Positions 23,320 to 38,277 of a stretch of DNA of 64,000 nucleotides are shown here, in pieces. Both the position numbers and the translations under genes were made by a program. Under the pieces are notes generated by a model. The model worked only from the letters and a program-made list of their open reading frames with translations, was not told the origin of the DNA and did no database searches. Source of the stretch: Archilochus colubris (lineage: Eukaryota; Chordata; Aves; Apodiformes; Trochilidae); the NCBI GenBank assembly GCA_023079485.1, contig CM041104.1:993676-1057675 (forward strand), given 5' to 3'. Position 1 is the stretch's first letter. Every line of letters begins with the position of its first letter.

Positions 23320-26300
23320 TTGAGGTCACGGTGCAGTGTACTTGATACTGTCAGCTGTAACAGCCTACTCAAATATTAATTACTCCCCTCCTGATTAATG
23401 AGAGGCAGGATAGTATTCAGTGCCTGACCTGGCAAGCAGGTGGCAAATGCTTTCCAATTATTTGTTGGTTTTGGTAAAGTAGCTTTGTCACAGCTATCAC
23501 AGAAACATGCTGTTTGAAACATCTCTGTTTGTAGTAGTCTGATATTAGGGAACTGGCCTGAAGACTTTCTCTGCATGTACCTGGGGTGAGTTTAGGGGTC
23601 TCTCCTGCTGGGATCCTGTGCAATGTCCCTGCACAGTTTGGCTTGGGCTGCTCTCAGTTGTAATCTGTCAGGGCAGGCACTTGCCTGGCAAGCACAGTAG
23701 TACATCTCCCTCGTGCTTTGCTTGGTTTAAGCAGCTTTGTGTTCGGACAAACAGGATAAAATTTAATGTACTGTGAAAACAGAAACAAGCTGACTTTTTT
23801 CACTGTGAGAGAAATTTCTGGCTGTTTTCCTGAACAGATCAAAACCGGTTTCCAGCAGTTCTGCTGACAGACTCCTCTCCTTTTTCTAATTTATCTTCCA
23901 AGTTGCTGGGCTTTTAAGATGAAAGGATAGAGGAGCTCATAGCATGGAGACAAACCTTCACCTTGTCTGTTCCCTTGAAACACTTGATGAGCGTCCTGTT
24001 TAGGGAGCAAATATGAGTGAAATGCCAGTTGCATTTGAATGTTAATTTGTAGTGCTTTTGAACTTCAAGTAGTCAGCTGTCTGGCCAAAGATGGTAAAAC
24101 CTGCTTTTTAAGCAGCATTGGTTAAAAACTGTGGAGTCTAAGAAATGTTTTTTTCACCTGATACTGGTCACATCTGATTGCTCCAAGGAGCAATTCACAC
24201 CAAGGCAATTTGTCTGTAAGACTTTCAGCACTATAGTTACCATAGACAAGAAGATTAATCCATAAAGGTCTGACTGAAATTGCTCAGTGCTACGTTTTGC
24301 AGACAGAAGTAATTCAGAAAATGGGTTAAAAGCTCAGCTACAAATTATGGATGGTTTGTGAGTTAGCTATATTTTTAGCCCACTTTCAGGCTTTTGTGTG
24401 TGTAGGGAACTACCTTATCTATAGGAAGTGAAAGATTAAGTTTCCCTTAATACAGCAAAACAGCTAATTGCAAAGTATTCAGAGATTTCCATTAAAGGTT
24501 ATGAATAGATTTCTTCCTTGAGGGGAACTGGTCCTCCTGTGTCCTTACTCATGGGCTTGTCTGAACACCCTAACTAATTCTTTTACTACACAAGAAAGTT
24601 GCTGTGAAATTACTTCTTATTCTGAAATAAGTCTGTGTGGAGTTCCCTATCCCCAAACTTGTTTGTGTCCTTTTGTGGGGCTTAGCTGGGGATAATTCTA
24701 GGGATGATTCCATGATCTGATATTATCAGTTCCTATGCCAGTGATGACTTTGACAGACTTGAATGCCAGGTACACATCAGGTAACTTGACCACCATATAA
24801 TCTCGACTGCTAGGTTCTGAATAACCCATTGTATATAGTCAGTATGTTAAAAGATGCTTTTTTTACCCCTGTCTTTGAAAAATGTAAAGAACATGTCTGA
24901 ATTAATGGTCCTCTGTGGGAAATCCAGGAAGCTTTTGTCATTTCTGCATGTGTTCTAGCAGGTAACTCTTCTGGTGAGGAATGGGGTCATCCAGCTCTGG
25001 AATGGGCTGACAGGAGCAGCTCTCAGGAGTGACAGATCCCTGGGTGTTTCTTGCTTTCTGCTTGGTTCTTCTATGGCTGCTGCTGCAAAGCCAAAGCAAA
25101 ATTAGGTCAGTGTTGTGCTGCTTTGGGGAGCAAGATGGCAGCAGGAGAGACAGATCCCTGTTGCAGCTACCCCAGTGCCAGTTCACCAGGTTTCCTTGCA
25201 ACCTCTTACCTGCTTCCACCAGCAGAGCTACCTTGCCCATGTCAGGCTTCAGTGCAGGTGTTTTAACCTTGCAATTGCAGTGTATGCCATCCTCTGTACC
25301 CATGCCAACCCCCTTACCTCAAGGTTTCTTGAGTCCTTCAGGCTGACTTGACTGGGATCTCTAATGATGCACTTGCAGAAGGAAAAACTGAGGTGCAGGC
25401 TTGGGTAGGGTGAGTACTTGAGTGTGGGAACAGAAACATAAAACGTAATATCCTGCAAAGTAATGTGTTCTTCTGCTGAATTCTCTGAAATTTAGACACA
25501 AGGGCACATACCTGTTATTCAAACAAGTTTTAAGATACCTTTGTAGAAGATTGTCACCTACAAGACAGTAAGCAATACCAAACTTAAAAGGGCAGAGTGA
25601 ACAGGCAGTGACAGCTTTTGCAGAATAACTCTGCCAAAATATATCCTGGATGTGAAGGGAAATGGCATTCCTGCCTGAAAGATAAGGTCATGAAAATTAC
25701 TACAAGCTTTGGCTTCTTTCCAGCACTGAAGTTTCAGGCCTTCTTCCAACAGCAATTGGTTGAGTTTGTGAGACCAAGTACTTGTTCAGGTTGTCACCAG
25801 ACTGCATGCTGCAAGCCAGGACATGGACATGAAAATCAAGTTGTCTTGGGTGATCTCTGATAAAGACTTCAAAACTGGAGCTGCCTGATCCTGTAGCAGC
25901 CAGGGCCATCCATATACACTTATTCAAAGGTAAACAGAGCTCTTGCAAAGATTACCCAGAGGTGGAGATTAACAAAATAAGGATTTATGCTCAAAGCATA
26001 CTATTCTAGAGAAAAGCAGATGATGCAGAGCTGGCAAGTGCTCTTAACTAGATGACTAAAAGTGAAGTTACTTAATATCTGGAAATCTTAGGTTCTCATT
26101 GAGCTAAATGCTGTGGTTCTAAATGATGGAGTGGGACTTTTTTCATGTCATTCTCTTGTCCAATCTTCACCTTGTAGTACATGCTGGTCAGCATGTACTG
26201 TAAGTACAGTGGTGAAAGGTAATGGAGTCCTTCCCTTTGCTTTGAAAAAAGTTTGCTCTTCAATCTTTTCATTCTTTTCTAGCCACTCAGCAGAAGGAAA

Positions 26301-29300
26301 ATACCTTAGTGAACCAGGGGCAGCATGTGCACAAGCTCCTTACACTCGGGTTGAGCACTGCTCAGTGTCATGTGCAGGGCAAATTCCAAATGGACAAGGG
26401 TGGCACTTGGCTGCTTTCAGTCTTAAAGATCTTGTCTAGCCAGCAGTGACACTTCCAGGATGTGAATGACTTCTGTGTCAGTGGTATTTGCATATTTTAG
26501 GCAGACTTGATGTACTCTGGTTTGTGCAACACGAGGGAACTTTAAAGACAGAGGGGAAGCGTAGCTGGGTAAAGCTGTCAGACATGGTTCTTGATCTGAA
26601 CTGGTGCTAAAAGCTGAACTGTCAGTCTGACTTGAACAATGTTCAGACTGGTGGGTGCTTAAATCCTGTCTGCAGGATTGCAAGAAGCTTGCATGTAGCT
26701 AGTAAGTTAAAACCTGCTCCCCTGGCCACAAGCAGTGTCACCTCCTGCAGTGTGTCCCCCGAAGCCACAGCTTGTGCTTAAGCCCTTGCCCAGGTTTTCC
26801 AAGTTTTGTTTGAGGTTTTCATGGGGACTGAATGCATACAGGAGGGAGCTGGTCTGTGCTGGTTTGCAAAGTACCTCTGTGTGCTGTGTCATGGCCAGAC
26901 CCATGGCCAGGTATTCTGTCTGCTCTCCCATGCAGCTGACTTCAGGTGATTGACTTGTTTGAAGGGGCAGTGGATGCTGCTCAGTTGGCCTCTTGTACTG
27001 GATTCTCCAAGCCTGTTCATCCATATTGCAGCTGATTTGTGCCAAACTCTGCACTGCTCTTGTATGGCTGCTTACAGCTGTTTGTTTGGAGGTTCTTATG
27101 TAATGCACTGAGGTCCATGAGCAGGGCTGGATGGGTTCCAGTGGAGTCCCTCTTGCTGGGAAGCACTGACAGCACTTCCCAGCCCAGTGGCCTGAGCCTT
27201 TGGTTGCTGTTTCCCTGCATCTCATAAGTGGTGAAGATCAGTGCTAAAGGGGGGACCTTTGCATGTCCTGCACTGGAACTTGTGTGTATGGGAATTCTGG
27301 TCTCTCTGCACCATTCCTGCATGTTTTGATACCTAAAAACTAAAGAGATGAGTGAGATTATGGGTGAGATTTATGAACAAATTTCTTAGCTGTCTTTATG
27401 GGGAGGTTTTAATTATAAAAATAAATAATAAAATTATGTTTGAGTGAATTTCCTTGTTAAGAAGTCTGATTAGGAGAACTGTCTTTTCTAGTATTGATAA
27501 ATCCAGAAAGCAAGATGTTTAACATACCAGAACTGGTACTTTGTAGCCTCTTAGGTAGGAGGGCATGAAAAGCTGGGCCACTGTCCTCAAAGATACTGGA
27601 AATCAATAACTCCAAGTACAGTGATTTCAGCTCTAAACCTGCTCCTTAGAGTGCTCACTGTGTGTTGAGGTTGTGGTTGTATTTCTTGCCTTGAGAGGCA
27701 GCAGATGCTTTTTTCTCACCTTGTTGGGCTCCACAGAGTTGCCTGCAGCACTGGCTGGCAGTAAGTGGAACAGGGAGGGGAAGGGGAAGGGGGACAGCTG
27801 GGTTGTCCTCATGCAGCAAACCTCCCTCCAGAATTTCAGGTTGTGCCTGTCTTCTGTTTTGCTCTTGGGTTCTCTTTGTGGTCCTGTTCCCTGGCACCTT
27901 CAGAGCAGCTCAGCAGGTCAGCCTCCTCTGTGAGGAGTGGCTGAACACCCAACATTACAGAGGGACATTGCAGGACTGAGTTACCATAACCAGAGATGGC
28001 TTTACAACTTCAGAAACAATTGTTCTGCATGATGCTCTTTGCATTATCTTGCATGAATACCTACCTACACATTACACATGAATACCTAATAGAAACTCAT
28101 GAGTGTTTTGACATGAATTCACAGGGATATACACTGTATGCATGAAATCTAAAGGCAGTGTGAAATAACTTAAAACTTTCATGGTTTGAAGCTTCTTGCA
28201 TCAGTTGTGCAAGATGTTCTGGCAGGGGCTACTCTGTTAAACCATAAAGCAGTTCTTCCCTTGGTCAGATTCCTGAAAGCATTTTCTGATAACATTCTGG
28301 CCTTGGGAACTGCAAGATCATTTCCTTACCAGAACCCACACTAGCTTTAAATGCAACTGTGCTTTTCTCTGTGTTCAGAGTGCTATGGGGAGGGCTTCTC
28401 CTGCAATCTGGTTGGATAGATGAAGGACAGAACATCCTGGGATGTAACTTCCTGATGAAAAAAGTAGCAATCTGGTAACACAAAGCTTCCAGTAATTGTG
28501 TGAGTTCAAACTGTTAAACTTTCCCTGAAATCATGCTCAAACTTTAAGATAACTATAGAAGCAAGGAGAGAGCTGAGACTGGAGTTCTTGAGATGATAAA
28601 TTGAAGGGTGGTTTTAGTCTGGGTGGTGGTACTCAACTTACCAATGCATTCTTGATGACTCCCTGAAAATGTGTGTATGCACATCTAAGTGTCTGCAGAA
28701 CTTGGGTGTAGTGATGCACTTGTGCAAAATTTACCAAGTTGTTCAGAACACCTGAAATGGCTGTATCCAGGCTTTTCCTTCTGCACTGCTATAGCGTATG
28801 AACCCCTTAATTTTGAGCAGGGAGTACTTCTCAAATGGTCAATCAGACTGAAGAGAGCTGTTCCAGAGAGGTGTGTCCTGTCAGTGGGTGTGGAGAGTGT
28901 GCTGCAGTTCAGATATGCTCCTGGCTCTCAGGAAAGGTGTTAGTTAATTAACCAGAATACTAATATTTGTACTGCAAACTGCCACGTGCTTCATTTTCTG
29001 ACCTAGAGAAATCAGAAATTATATGCATCTTCTGTCCTCTACTTCAGTGTGAATGCTAATAAAGCTGAGGCAGCAGCCTGCCATCTGCTCCTTGTGCTGC
29101 TGTGTGACCACCTGCCAGGCTGGGCTTCAGGATTCAGCCTTGCCTTTGATCTTGCAGATTTTGATTGTGATCTTCTGTCCATGGATCTCATACACAGTAA
29201 TGCTTGTTGTGTTAACTAGTGCAGAAGACCTGACCTTTAATGTTGCTGAAATTCCTTGTTTTCCTCTCTTGCTTCTTGGTGCCTGAGTGAGCTGCAGGCA

Positions 29301-29574
29301 GCTTTTTAAAGCAATGACTCCCTGGTCTGAAGCCTGCCAGGGAGAACAGATCCCACTGATCTCAGGAGGTTGTCCTGGTATAAATCATGTCAGTGGTGGC
29401 TGCTGTGTGTGCAAGGTGACTCACTGCTGGTGTTACACCCTTTCCCCCAGGATAAGGTATCCCTGCACTGGGCTTCATAACAGCTGAGTCAGGTCTCTTG
29501 CCAATTAATGTAATTAACAGCTGTAGAAATGATTCCTCTAACTGTCCTTATGGTTTGTTAGTGACTAGAGTAGG

Positions 29575-30290
29575 AGGGGATCTACACCTTTGGTACCCAA
29601 GCACCATACAGGTTGGGCAGTGCCTGGCTGGAGAGCAGCTCTGAGGAAAAGGACTTGGAAGTGCTGGTGGAGAAGTTCACCCTGAGAACTTCTGCACCTG
29701 CAGAGCAGAAATCCAGCAGGATCCTGGGCTGCAGCAAGAGGAGCATGGCCAAAAGGGCAAGGGAAGGGATTCCCCCCCTCTACTCTGCTCTTGTGAGACC
29801 CCACCTGGAGCCCCTGTTATAGGAGGGACATGGAGGTGCTGGAGTGTGTCCAGAGAAGGACCATGAGGATGATCAGAGGGCTAGAGCACCTCCCCTGTGA
29901 AGGCACAGAGAGTTGGGGTTATTCAGTCTGCAGAGGAGAAGGCTCTGAGGAGACATCATTGTGGCCTTACAGTATCTGCAGGGGGCTATAGGAAAACTGA
30001 GAAGGGACTTTTTAGGATGTCAGGTAGTGATAGGACATGGGGAATGGATACAAACCAGAGGAGGGGAGATTTAGACTGGAAGTTAGAAAGAAACTTTTCA
30101 CCATGAGGGTGGTGAGAGACTGGAACAGCTTGACCAGGGAGGTGGTGGGAGCCCCATCCATCCCTGGAAATTAAGGCCAGTCTGGAGAGGGCTCTGAACA
30201 ACCTGGTCTGGTAGGAGCTGTCCCTGCTCATGGCTGGAGCTAGGTGATTTTAAAGGTCCCTTTCAACCCTGAAAATTCCATGATTCTATA
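29575..30290 (+). mobile_element. CR1 LINE 3' segment (~0.7 kb)
   Basis: This 5'-truncated CR1 copy carries the end of the ORF2 reverse-transcriptase frame and the 3' UTR. Recognisable decayed CR1 peptide stretches are LESSSEEKDLEVLVEKF, RILGCSKRSMAKRAREGI and LYSALVRPHLEPLL, then nucleotide blocks such as aggaccatgaggatgatcag. The tail is tggagctaggtgattttaaa then ccatgattctata. The frame is broken by stops and indels, so it is dead. Confidence 0.95.
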
Positions 30291-33137
30291 CCCAAGGGAG
30301 ATGGCACTTCACTAATCCTTCCAGGTGTCTTGCAGCATAAGCTGCTGATGTTGCAGGCCCATGGAAATTTTCTGATGGAGATGATGCAACTGCTCAAAGC
30401 TTGCAGTTAAATAACCCAGCAAGCACTCAGTTGCTCCGTCTTGCAACCTGCTCATTAGTGTTCCCACGGTTAGATAACTGGCCATGCATCTGTTTACAAA
30501 ACAGTATCCAAAATAACTTGTTACTGTTTGGTTTCCTCGGTTGTACTGTGCATCTTGGTTACAGCTAGAAAAATAGAAGAACTGAATTTGTTGCTGAAAG
30601 GGAGTTGGACTTCTTTTTTCCTATTACTGCTTTCAAGCAAAGTTGTTTTCACCAGCTCAGGACTTTGTCTTGTTGGTATGAATATTGCCTTCTGTCATCT
30701 TGTAGGCATCCCGTGTCTCCTTGATATCTTGGACAGTAATAGAAACAGAGCAGCTTTTGCATCCCTATCTGAAGATTGGATTTATTCTTGGTCTGATGAT
30801 TGTGCTGAAGACTCCAGCCCTAGGAATGGCCCCTGGGTAGGAAGGGCTGTCCTAGACACTCCTGGTTTGACTCCCTGGAAGTCAGCAAGAAGAGAATCCC
30901 AATGCAGCTGGGTGCTTGGGTGCTGCTTGGGGCAGGGGAGCAGCAGCCCTGCAGGCAGTGGCCCCAGGGCAGCCCTTTGGGTCCTCTAGGTCCCATCTCT
31001 AGGAACCTGCCAGGGCCCTTCTGAGTGGGATTAATGCAGAGTCAGAGTTGGGGCAAGCAGGAGAGCTTCCAGCTCTTCACCAGGTTTGTGATCGCAAGAC
31101 AACAGAAACCAGACACTTAAAAATTAAAGGTGCTTCTCTGGTGTTGTCCCACCTCTTCACTTGCCCCAGCAGCACTAATTTGTCTTCAGAAGAGTTTCTT
31201 GTTAGTTTTGGCTTTTGAAAGGCTGTTAGGGAATAAAGGAGATTTTCCCCTTGTTGTATAGTGACAGAGCTGAGGGGTATATTGAGGAAAATTAATTTCT
31301 GCAGTGTGTCTCTAGGTCTCCATTAGCCTGTGCTGTAATGAGTGCTTTCAGCACCATCTTTTTTCAGCTTCTTTAGAATGCTTCTGTATGGTTCTCTTGT
31401 TGATAGAAAGTTCACAGTGTTCCTCCTGCCCGGCTGCCAGAAGCTGTACAGAGGAGACCTCTGGTAGAGTCATTTCATTGACCTTCATCTAAACCCTGTC
31501 TCAGACTTCAGAGCAACTTTCTTCTCCCAAGGGGTGTTTAGTTTCTTATTATGAAGTATCTGCAGTCAGTATCTAGTGTGTCTCTCAGCTCTCCTGGTGT
31601 AGTCTAGATCCAAGAAACTTGACTGGTATCTCTTCCTCTGGAGGTGTAGCTCTGGTACATAAACCACTTGAATTTTTCTTGCAAGTTTTTTCTAGGAAAG
31701 CATAAGAAAGGGGGATTGGAGTGGTTTGTTTCCCAGAGTGGCACTGCTGACATCAGGAGTGACCCTGATCCACTCAAGCAGCTCTGTCCCCATCCAGGCA
31801 ATGCTGAGGCTGCTGTGGTGCATGTGTGCTGAGGGTCTGCACATGGGTGCAGTTCTGTAGCTCAGACTGAAGTGACAAGGGCTGGGTGGTTTCCCTCCAA
31901 GCTGTTTTCCTGCAGACACTGTTTTCTGGTGCATCTTGCTATACTCTTACTGCTCAAGTGTCCTGGCAGTAAACCCCTGGAGCAGCAGATAGCTAGAGAC
32001 CTGCTGCATAAGCTTTTCTTGACCCCACACTTACTGTGTCTGACAAATTAAATGCTATTCGAGGTTTGTGTCTGCATGATCTGTTTGGTTATTTCTGTCT
32101 GGTGTTTGTTTTGCAAGGCCACTTAAGGTGAAAGAACTGGCTGGAGTAACCCCTGAGTAGCTGACACCATGTCAGTCTGTGCTGGGTAGCCAGTGTAGCT
32201 GTTCTCAGCAATCCCTTTGAGCTAAAGGGTGAAGGCTGAGCTGGTGTCTGCCCTGGAAAGCACTGCACTGAAAGATTGGCATTTCATTTGGAAAGGTAAG
32301 CTGCTGTTCCTCGGAATTTCATCTTCCAGCTGGGCTTGATGCTGGACAACTGGCATGACAAGGAGTGGCTGCTTGAATGCAGTAATTCAGTCCAAGCTTA
32401 AAATTGTTCCCTGGCCAAGTGTGGGGAAATGGCCAAGTGGAGAAATAACTCCAGCCTTGGGCAGTCTTCGAAGTATCTGGTTTGGCTGGGATTTTCAGAG
32501 AAACGTAGAGGTGAGATTTTTCACTTCAGAGCTGATGACAGCACACACCCCCTTTGGGTGTGCAGGAGCAAGGTCAGAGCCCAGCCACACACTGCTGCCA
32601 GGCAGCTCCGTACTCCCAGGAACTATTTGCAAACTCTGAGATGGTTCTCTCCAAAACCATTTTGTCCTTGGTTATGTGAGGAAGGGGCAGTTTGTCTGTC
32701 TTGTCTCTTCCATCCTACTCTTGTAGGAGGAATTTCATGGCCTATAGAATTGTCTTTACATCTGTGCTGTAACAGCTGCCTGAGTGATCAGACTTTGAGC
32801 AGGAGGTGGGAAGAGATGGGTACAGAGAAGCATTAGCAACAGTCCCAACACCTTGCATATTGTTTTCTCCAAAGGACTGGTAGCACAGCTGGTTGCTGGG
32901 GTTGTGTTGCTGAAGACGTCTTGCAAAAAGCCCTGTGATTTTTGTTCCAGAGCTGGAGATGTGGTAGGCTGATGATAGGAGGAGCAGCTGATGCTTTAAT
33001 TTTGGTGCTTGACTGATGTTTTGTTAAACTGAGGGTCCAACAGATCTTGCATTTTTTCCATGACACTGATGCAGTGACTGTTTAGATTACTGCAAAACTG
33101 TCAAAAGGTTTCTGTGCTTGTTTGGAGCAGGGGCATT

Positions 33138-33162
33138 TAAAAAAAAAAAAAAAAGAAAAAAC
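33138..33162. repeat. Poly-A tract
   Basis: An A run of about 17, interrupted by one G and then six more A. It is not preceded by a recognisable retrotransposed gene. Confidence 0.8.
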
Positions 33163-35700
33163 CCCACCTTTGTGTGCTGCCTGTTGTGAGTGCAGGGACC
33201 TGAGGCAGCCCTGTGAAACTGTTCTATGTCCTAGGAGAAAAAGGTGAGGATGAACAGGGGAAAAGAACATTGGCCTTGGAAGAAGCCTGTCCACATTCTC
33301 AGCTGCTAAAGAAGCCCCCATGGGAAGCCTGCTCATGAGATGTGGTTACAGCTCTCGGGACTAGGGAAGAGCTGGGGTGGTGTCTTTCAGCAGCCTCTCC
33401 TGAAAAGCTCACACAGCTCTGGGAGATGAAGTGGACACTTCTTCAGGAAGGTCAGGTAGCTGCCTAAAGCTGGGAGTGGCTTATTCCAAAAATGCCTCTG
33501 GTGAGCTGCCTCTTGCTGTTCTTGCTCTGAACAGTCAGATCAAGACAATTCTCATCACCTTCCTCAAGCTACTCTAAATCTAAATCCTTCCCACCCTGTC
33601 AGACTAAGTTCTATTTAGTGTCATGCAACAGATCAGGAAAAGCAAAAGTGCCAGCGCTGGAAGCTCAGCTTTATCTGCTTGCTGGTATTTAGTGCTTACA
33701 GGTGGAATATCCTAGAGAACAACCCCCGGGTTTCTGAGTTTGATTTGGATGGTTATTTTGTAGTTGGAGAGTAGCTGACAAATTGAAAGGAGCAGACCAG
33801 CAGTCATTTTGAAACAGGAGTAAGCAAAGTGTCTTCTGGCACATCATTTTCAAGGCAGGAAAGTTGTAGACTGTTCTGCAGTTGAGCAGATTCCTGAAAT
33901 CATTAGGGGATAGCTGAGTGGCATTTAATACTTTTGCAGGAGACTGCTGGGTGTTCCTCTGACTCCCTGGCCTTCCAAGAAGGGTTAAAATCCCAAAATC
34001 AAGACAGCGGGACAGGAAGGAGAGAAGCTCCTGAGGGTGCCATGGGAGACAAAATGGCATGAGAAAGGCATAGGTAAAACATGAGTTTTGTTGCCTAGAA
34101 ACTGAATCTCTTAAATGGTTGTGGTGGAGCTCTGCACTCACCTCTCCCTTGCATCCCTTTTTGAGGTAATAATCTTAGATCTTCAAAGTACCTCTGGCAG
34201 GTTCTCCAGGCTAGAGGACCAGATAAATATGGGTGTGGGCAAACAGGTACTGCATGCATGACTCCAGACCTTCTGCTACACATTTGTGGCTGGAAAGTGG
34301 TGGCCTGGGATCTTAGGTGGAAAGATTATAGGGATGCTCCAGGAGAGTGAAGCAGGTATTTGGTGTTTAGGAGCCTCCAGTAACAGCATACTGAGCTCTG
34401 AGGATGGAGACTTGGTGGTGGCTTGAAGCTATTTAGGTCATGGATAGTAGAGGCTCAGATGTGCTTGGAGAAGATTCTTAATTCACACTTGGGATTTGTT
34501 GTGCTCTTTCATTTCAGAGCTGGAGCCTGCATAGTGGCTCCTTTGTCAAGTGGACTGTTTGATTCCCGAAATAAAGAATTCCAGAAAGTGTTGAGCTTAC
34601 TCCAGATACCCCCCCTTCCCTTGGGAGGGAAGGAGAAAGGACCATTGTTCTGGAAGGGCTTGTGACACTTGGAATTCTTAAGAAATCAAAGCTGGGGACT
34701 TTTGGCCTCTGGGAGAGCAGCATAATCTGTGTTGCTGGGGACAAGTGCTACCATTTCTCTCTGCTTTGCCAGTGGGAAAGTCAGCTCAGCTTTGCAGTAC
34801 ATGTGGATTGGTTCCTATGGGAGTGTTCAGAAATCCAAGCAATGGTTACAGCTACGCTTTCAAAAGCTTTCTAGTACCCTACCCAAAAGGATTAGAAGGT
34901 TGGAAATTTTACATAATTACCTGCAGACCTGACTCTAAGGACTTCCCTTGCCTTGTCAGATCAGACAGGAGGTTTGCAGTGGTGCCTGTTTTGGTTGGTG
35001 CAACAGCAAACCTCTGAAATTTAATGCTAATGAGGAGAGGGAGCAGCCTACAACAGCCTTTTCTATGTGTGTTCATGTGATTTTATTTTTTTTTTAATCT
35101 TATAACTAACCCTAGAATATGGAATAGCTTTCTCTAACATGAAAAGCTTGTCCTGTGCCTCAGCAAGCAGAATTTTCCCAGCAATTTTGACTTTGATTCT
35201 TTAGTATTAGCATAATGTTGCCACATCTTCGTTTGTAAATACTTCAGGCAGGAAATAGCTACAATTGAATCTAACTATTAAAACCTCTTAATGATTATAG
35301 CTTTGAAGATGTAAATCTTTGGTTCTGGCTGCCTGACAGAGAATGTCCAAGAGTCTTGACTCATGGCTAGATTTGTTCATAGGCTGTGGAAGCCCAGGGA
35401 GATGAGATGTCCAGCCTGCTGCCTTTTCCTCTCTCCTTTGCACAGAGGCTGCTGCATTGTTGCCTCCTCATCTGCTGACATGTGCTTTCTCTGTCCCTCT
35501 GGGTACAGGGTGGAGTATGTTTTTAGCTTACAAAGAATTTCTAGTCATCTGGGTGTGGGGAGAGTTTTTCATAATGTTCTGGCAAAATCACCTCTGCTGC
35601 TGTTGGTGGCATCACTGAAGGTTTGCCCCTTGCCTAAAACAGCTGCAGTAGCATCCTCTGAGCAAGTGAGAACAGCAGATACCAGCAACTCACTGGCTGC

Positions 35701-35741
35701 ATCAGGTAAAATTTGGGCTATATCAGGTAAAATTTGGGCTA
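35701..35741. repeat. 21-bp tandem duplication
   Basis: Two adjacent copies of the 21-bp unit starting atcaggtaaaatttgggcta. The first copy ends in T; the second is followed by actgtaactg. Both contain the donor-like word aggtaaaat. Intronic. Confidence 0.85.
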
Positions 35742-38134
35742 CTGTAACTGAAAACTGTGATGCTGAATAAAGTGATGGAGAAATTAATACTTTTGCCTTG
35801 AGGTTTTTCTGCAGCAATGGTGGCAATTTCTAGATCTGGGCAGGCTAGAGAATTGCTGGCTGCTTCTGTTCTTGGGGATGAAACAATCTCCTCTGAGTCC
35901 TGTTTAATCCTGGGGGAACTCAGCTATTGCTGGGCCCAGTGCAGCCTTGTTCCTGTTATCACAGCCTGTGTTGACAAGCTCCTGGCTGCCATCAGTGTTT
36001 TCAGCACCCTCTTGGCCTGCTCTTCTGTTTAGATGGAACACTTAAAATAATGGTACCCATCCACACTGCTCCATGACTTAGTGGGAGCTCACCAGTATTG
36101 CCTCAGCAGCTCTGCAGTTTTTGCAAAACCTTCTTGCTCTTCCCTGAGCACTCTGGACCCAAACTGGTGTCAGTGGGCTTGGTTATCCAAAAGCTTTAGG
36201 TATGGTTCTGCTCTACTGGAGATCTTAGTGTGCCTGCATGAGATGGGTCTCTGGTGGGCTTAGAGGATGGTGAATGAGCTGAAAGGGAGATGTGTGGGGA
36301 GGTTACTGCAGAATCACTGTGCTGCTGGTACCATGCTGGACAGATTCCCCTTTCTGAGAGGACAGGCAGTTGGGTTGTTGCATGTGCCTTGAGTACAAAA
36401 TGCAGCTTACTGCCTGTACACTGGAAGCTGTGTGTGAGCAAGGGCTTGAGAATTACTCGTGCTTTAGTGCTCAGCAAATCCAAAAATACTAAGTTTGAGC
36501 TGTTGAGCTTTGACCTTGACAAAACACAGACCATGCTGAATGGTCTCTACCCATATCTTTTTTGACTGGATGAGACTTGGAAGAGGTGTGTTAAGATTCC
36601 TGGTCTTCAGCAGTGGCAGAGAAGTGAGTTAAAAGCACCTGCACATGGCATCCTCTGAGTGATGTGGCACTGCATGAAGTGAAGTGATGGCAAATGGGAT
36701 GGATATTTCATGCAATGTGTAATTAACTGGTGGAACTTACTTCTGCAGGATATTCTAGAAACTGCTAGCTTGGAGAAAAACTAATAAAACCTGCCTAGTT
36801 GAACTATTAGCTTCCCTAAATACTTTGAAGATTAACAATAATCCCTTCATTGCACTTGGAAATGTGGCTATAGTAATGAGTAAATGGAGGATTCTCCATT
36901 AGTGTCTCATCTGAACACCAAGCCATGGTCTGTGCAGCTTGCCACTTTGCAGAGCAGAAGCAGGGTGACATCCCCTGATGGGTTTGGGAGCCTGTGACCT
37001 AGTGGCACTGCCCAGTTCATGTGGGACAGGCCCTAAATTCATGTATGTGCTGCAATAACTCCAAGTGATGCAGAAGCAGTGGCATTGAACAGGGAGAGTA
37101 TGGTGACTGCTGGCTGTTGTGTGAGTGTCAGTCCCCTGGCAGCCAGCTCAGGCCAGTGCTCCCTTTGCTGCTTCTGTGTGTTAGCCATGCTCTTGGATGC
37201 CCTGCACAGCTCTTGCTCTTCACAGGCCTTTCTAATACAGAAAATTTTGGCTGCAGAGCCCAAACTAGCCCAGACAAAAAGCCCTGGAGCACAGTTGGCA
37301 GTAATGGGCTCCCCAGCCCCATAGTGAATAAATCATTATGTCAAGTTCACATTATGTGTTTAAAATCAAGGAAGAATGGGGCCTGCAATAAGTGCCCTTC
37401 CTAAAAAATTACTCTGGAATCAAATCTCTAGATAATCTTTAGTTGTTTGTTTATTGGGGTTTTTTCTCCCATTTTACTAGCAGATCTGTCTTGTCTCTGA
37501 TCTCATGGCTGATGGTGTTTGGTCTACCCTGTGCTGCTCTCCTGACAACCAGTGCATGGCCCAGGTCCAGCAGAGAATCCCTGTGCTGGGACTGCCCCTG
37601 GTGCTGGGTGATGTTTGTTTGGCACTGCCTGAAACTGCTGCAGGCACCAGGACTGGAGCCAGGGGGGATGAAGTGGCTGATGCCTCAGTGCATCAGCATT
37701 ACCAGGAAGGGTTGTTGCTCTCCTGTTGTGGAGGTTGTCTCACTTTCCAAGGTGCTTTTAGCTGATGTTTTAGCTGCTGTGTTTGTTAGTGTAGGGACTA
37801 AGGTGTGGTCCACACACTAATGAAGTGAATCTCATGTCTCCTGGAACCCTGTGAGTGCCCCAGCTGTGCCCTGGTGTGTGCTCCAGCCTGAATCTCATCT
37901 CTCTTATCAGATGTGACAGTGGCACTGGCTGCAGGGAGGTCAGTGTGGGCTGTCCTCATGGGACTGTCTGCTTTCTAGAAATTCTCTGCCATGGATGGTT
38001 AAGAGCTGAGCCCCTTCTTGACCCTCTGGAGAGGACTGTCAGCTGTGTGCCCAAGTGCCCAGGCAGGGTGTCAGCAGAGCTTCCCTGCCTTCTGCAGGGG
38101 CAGGAAGAGCAGCAGTGTGGGTTCCCTGTGGCTG

Positions 38135-38277
38135 GAAGTAGTGGATTCTCCGTCCCTGGAGATATTTAAAAAGAGACTGGATGTGGCACTCAGTGCCATG
38201 GGCTGGGAACAACGGGGGGCGTGGATCAAGGGTTGGACTTGAGGATCTCTTGAGATCCCTTCCAACCCATCTGATTC
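38135..38277 (+). mobile_element. CR1 LINE 3' end, source of the 13-bp array
   Basis: The sequence matches the 3' ends of the CR1 copies at 40.6 and 45.6 kb: gaagtagtggattctccgt, ctggagatattt, ggatgtggcactcagtgcca, gtggatcaagggttggactt and tcccttccaaccca. It is truncated just upstream of these blocks. The tail passes directly into the 13-bp tandem array at 38278. Confidence 0.93.

Noticed and set aside
33138..33162. Poly-A tract as the end of a processed pseudogene
   Set aside because: No recognisable coding remnant or target-site duplication lies upstream; it is treated as a simple repeat.
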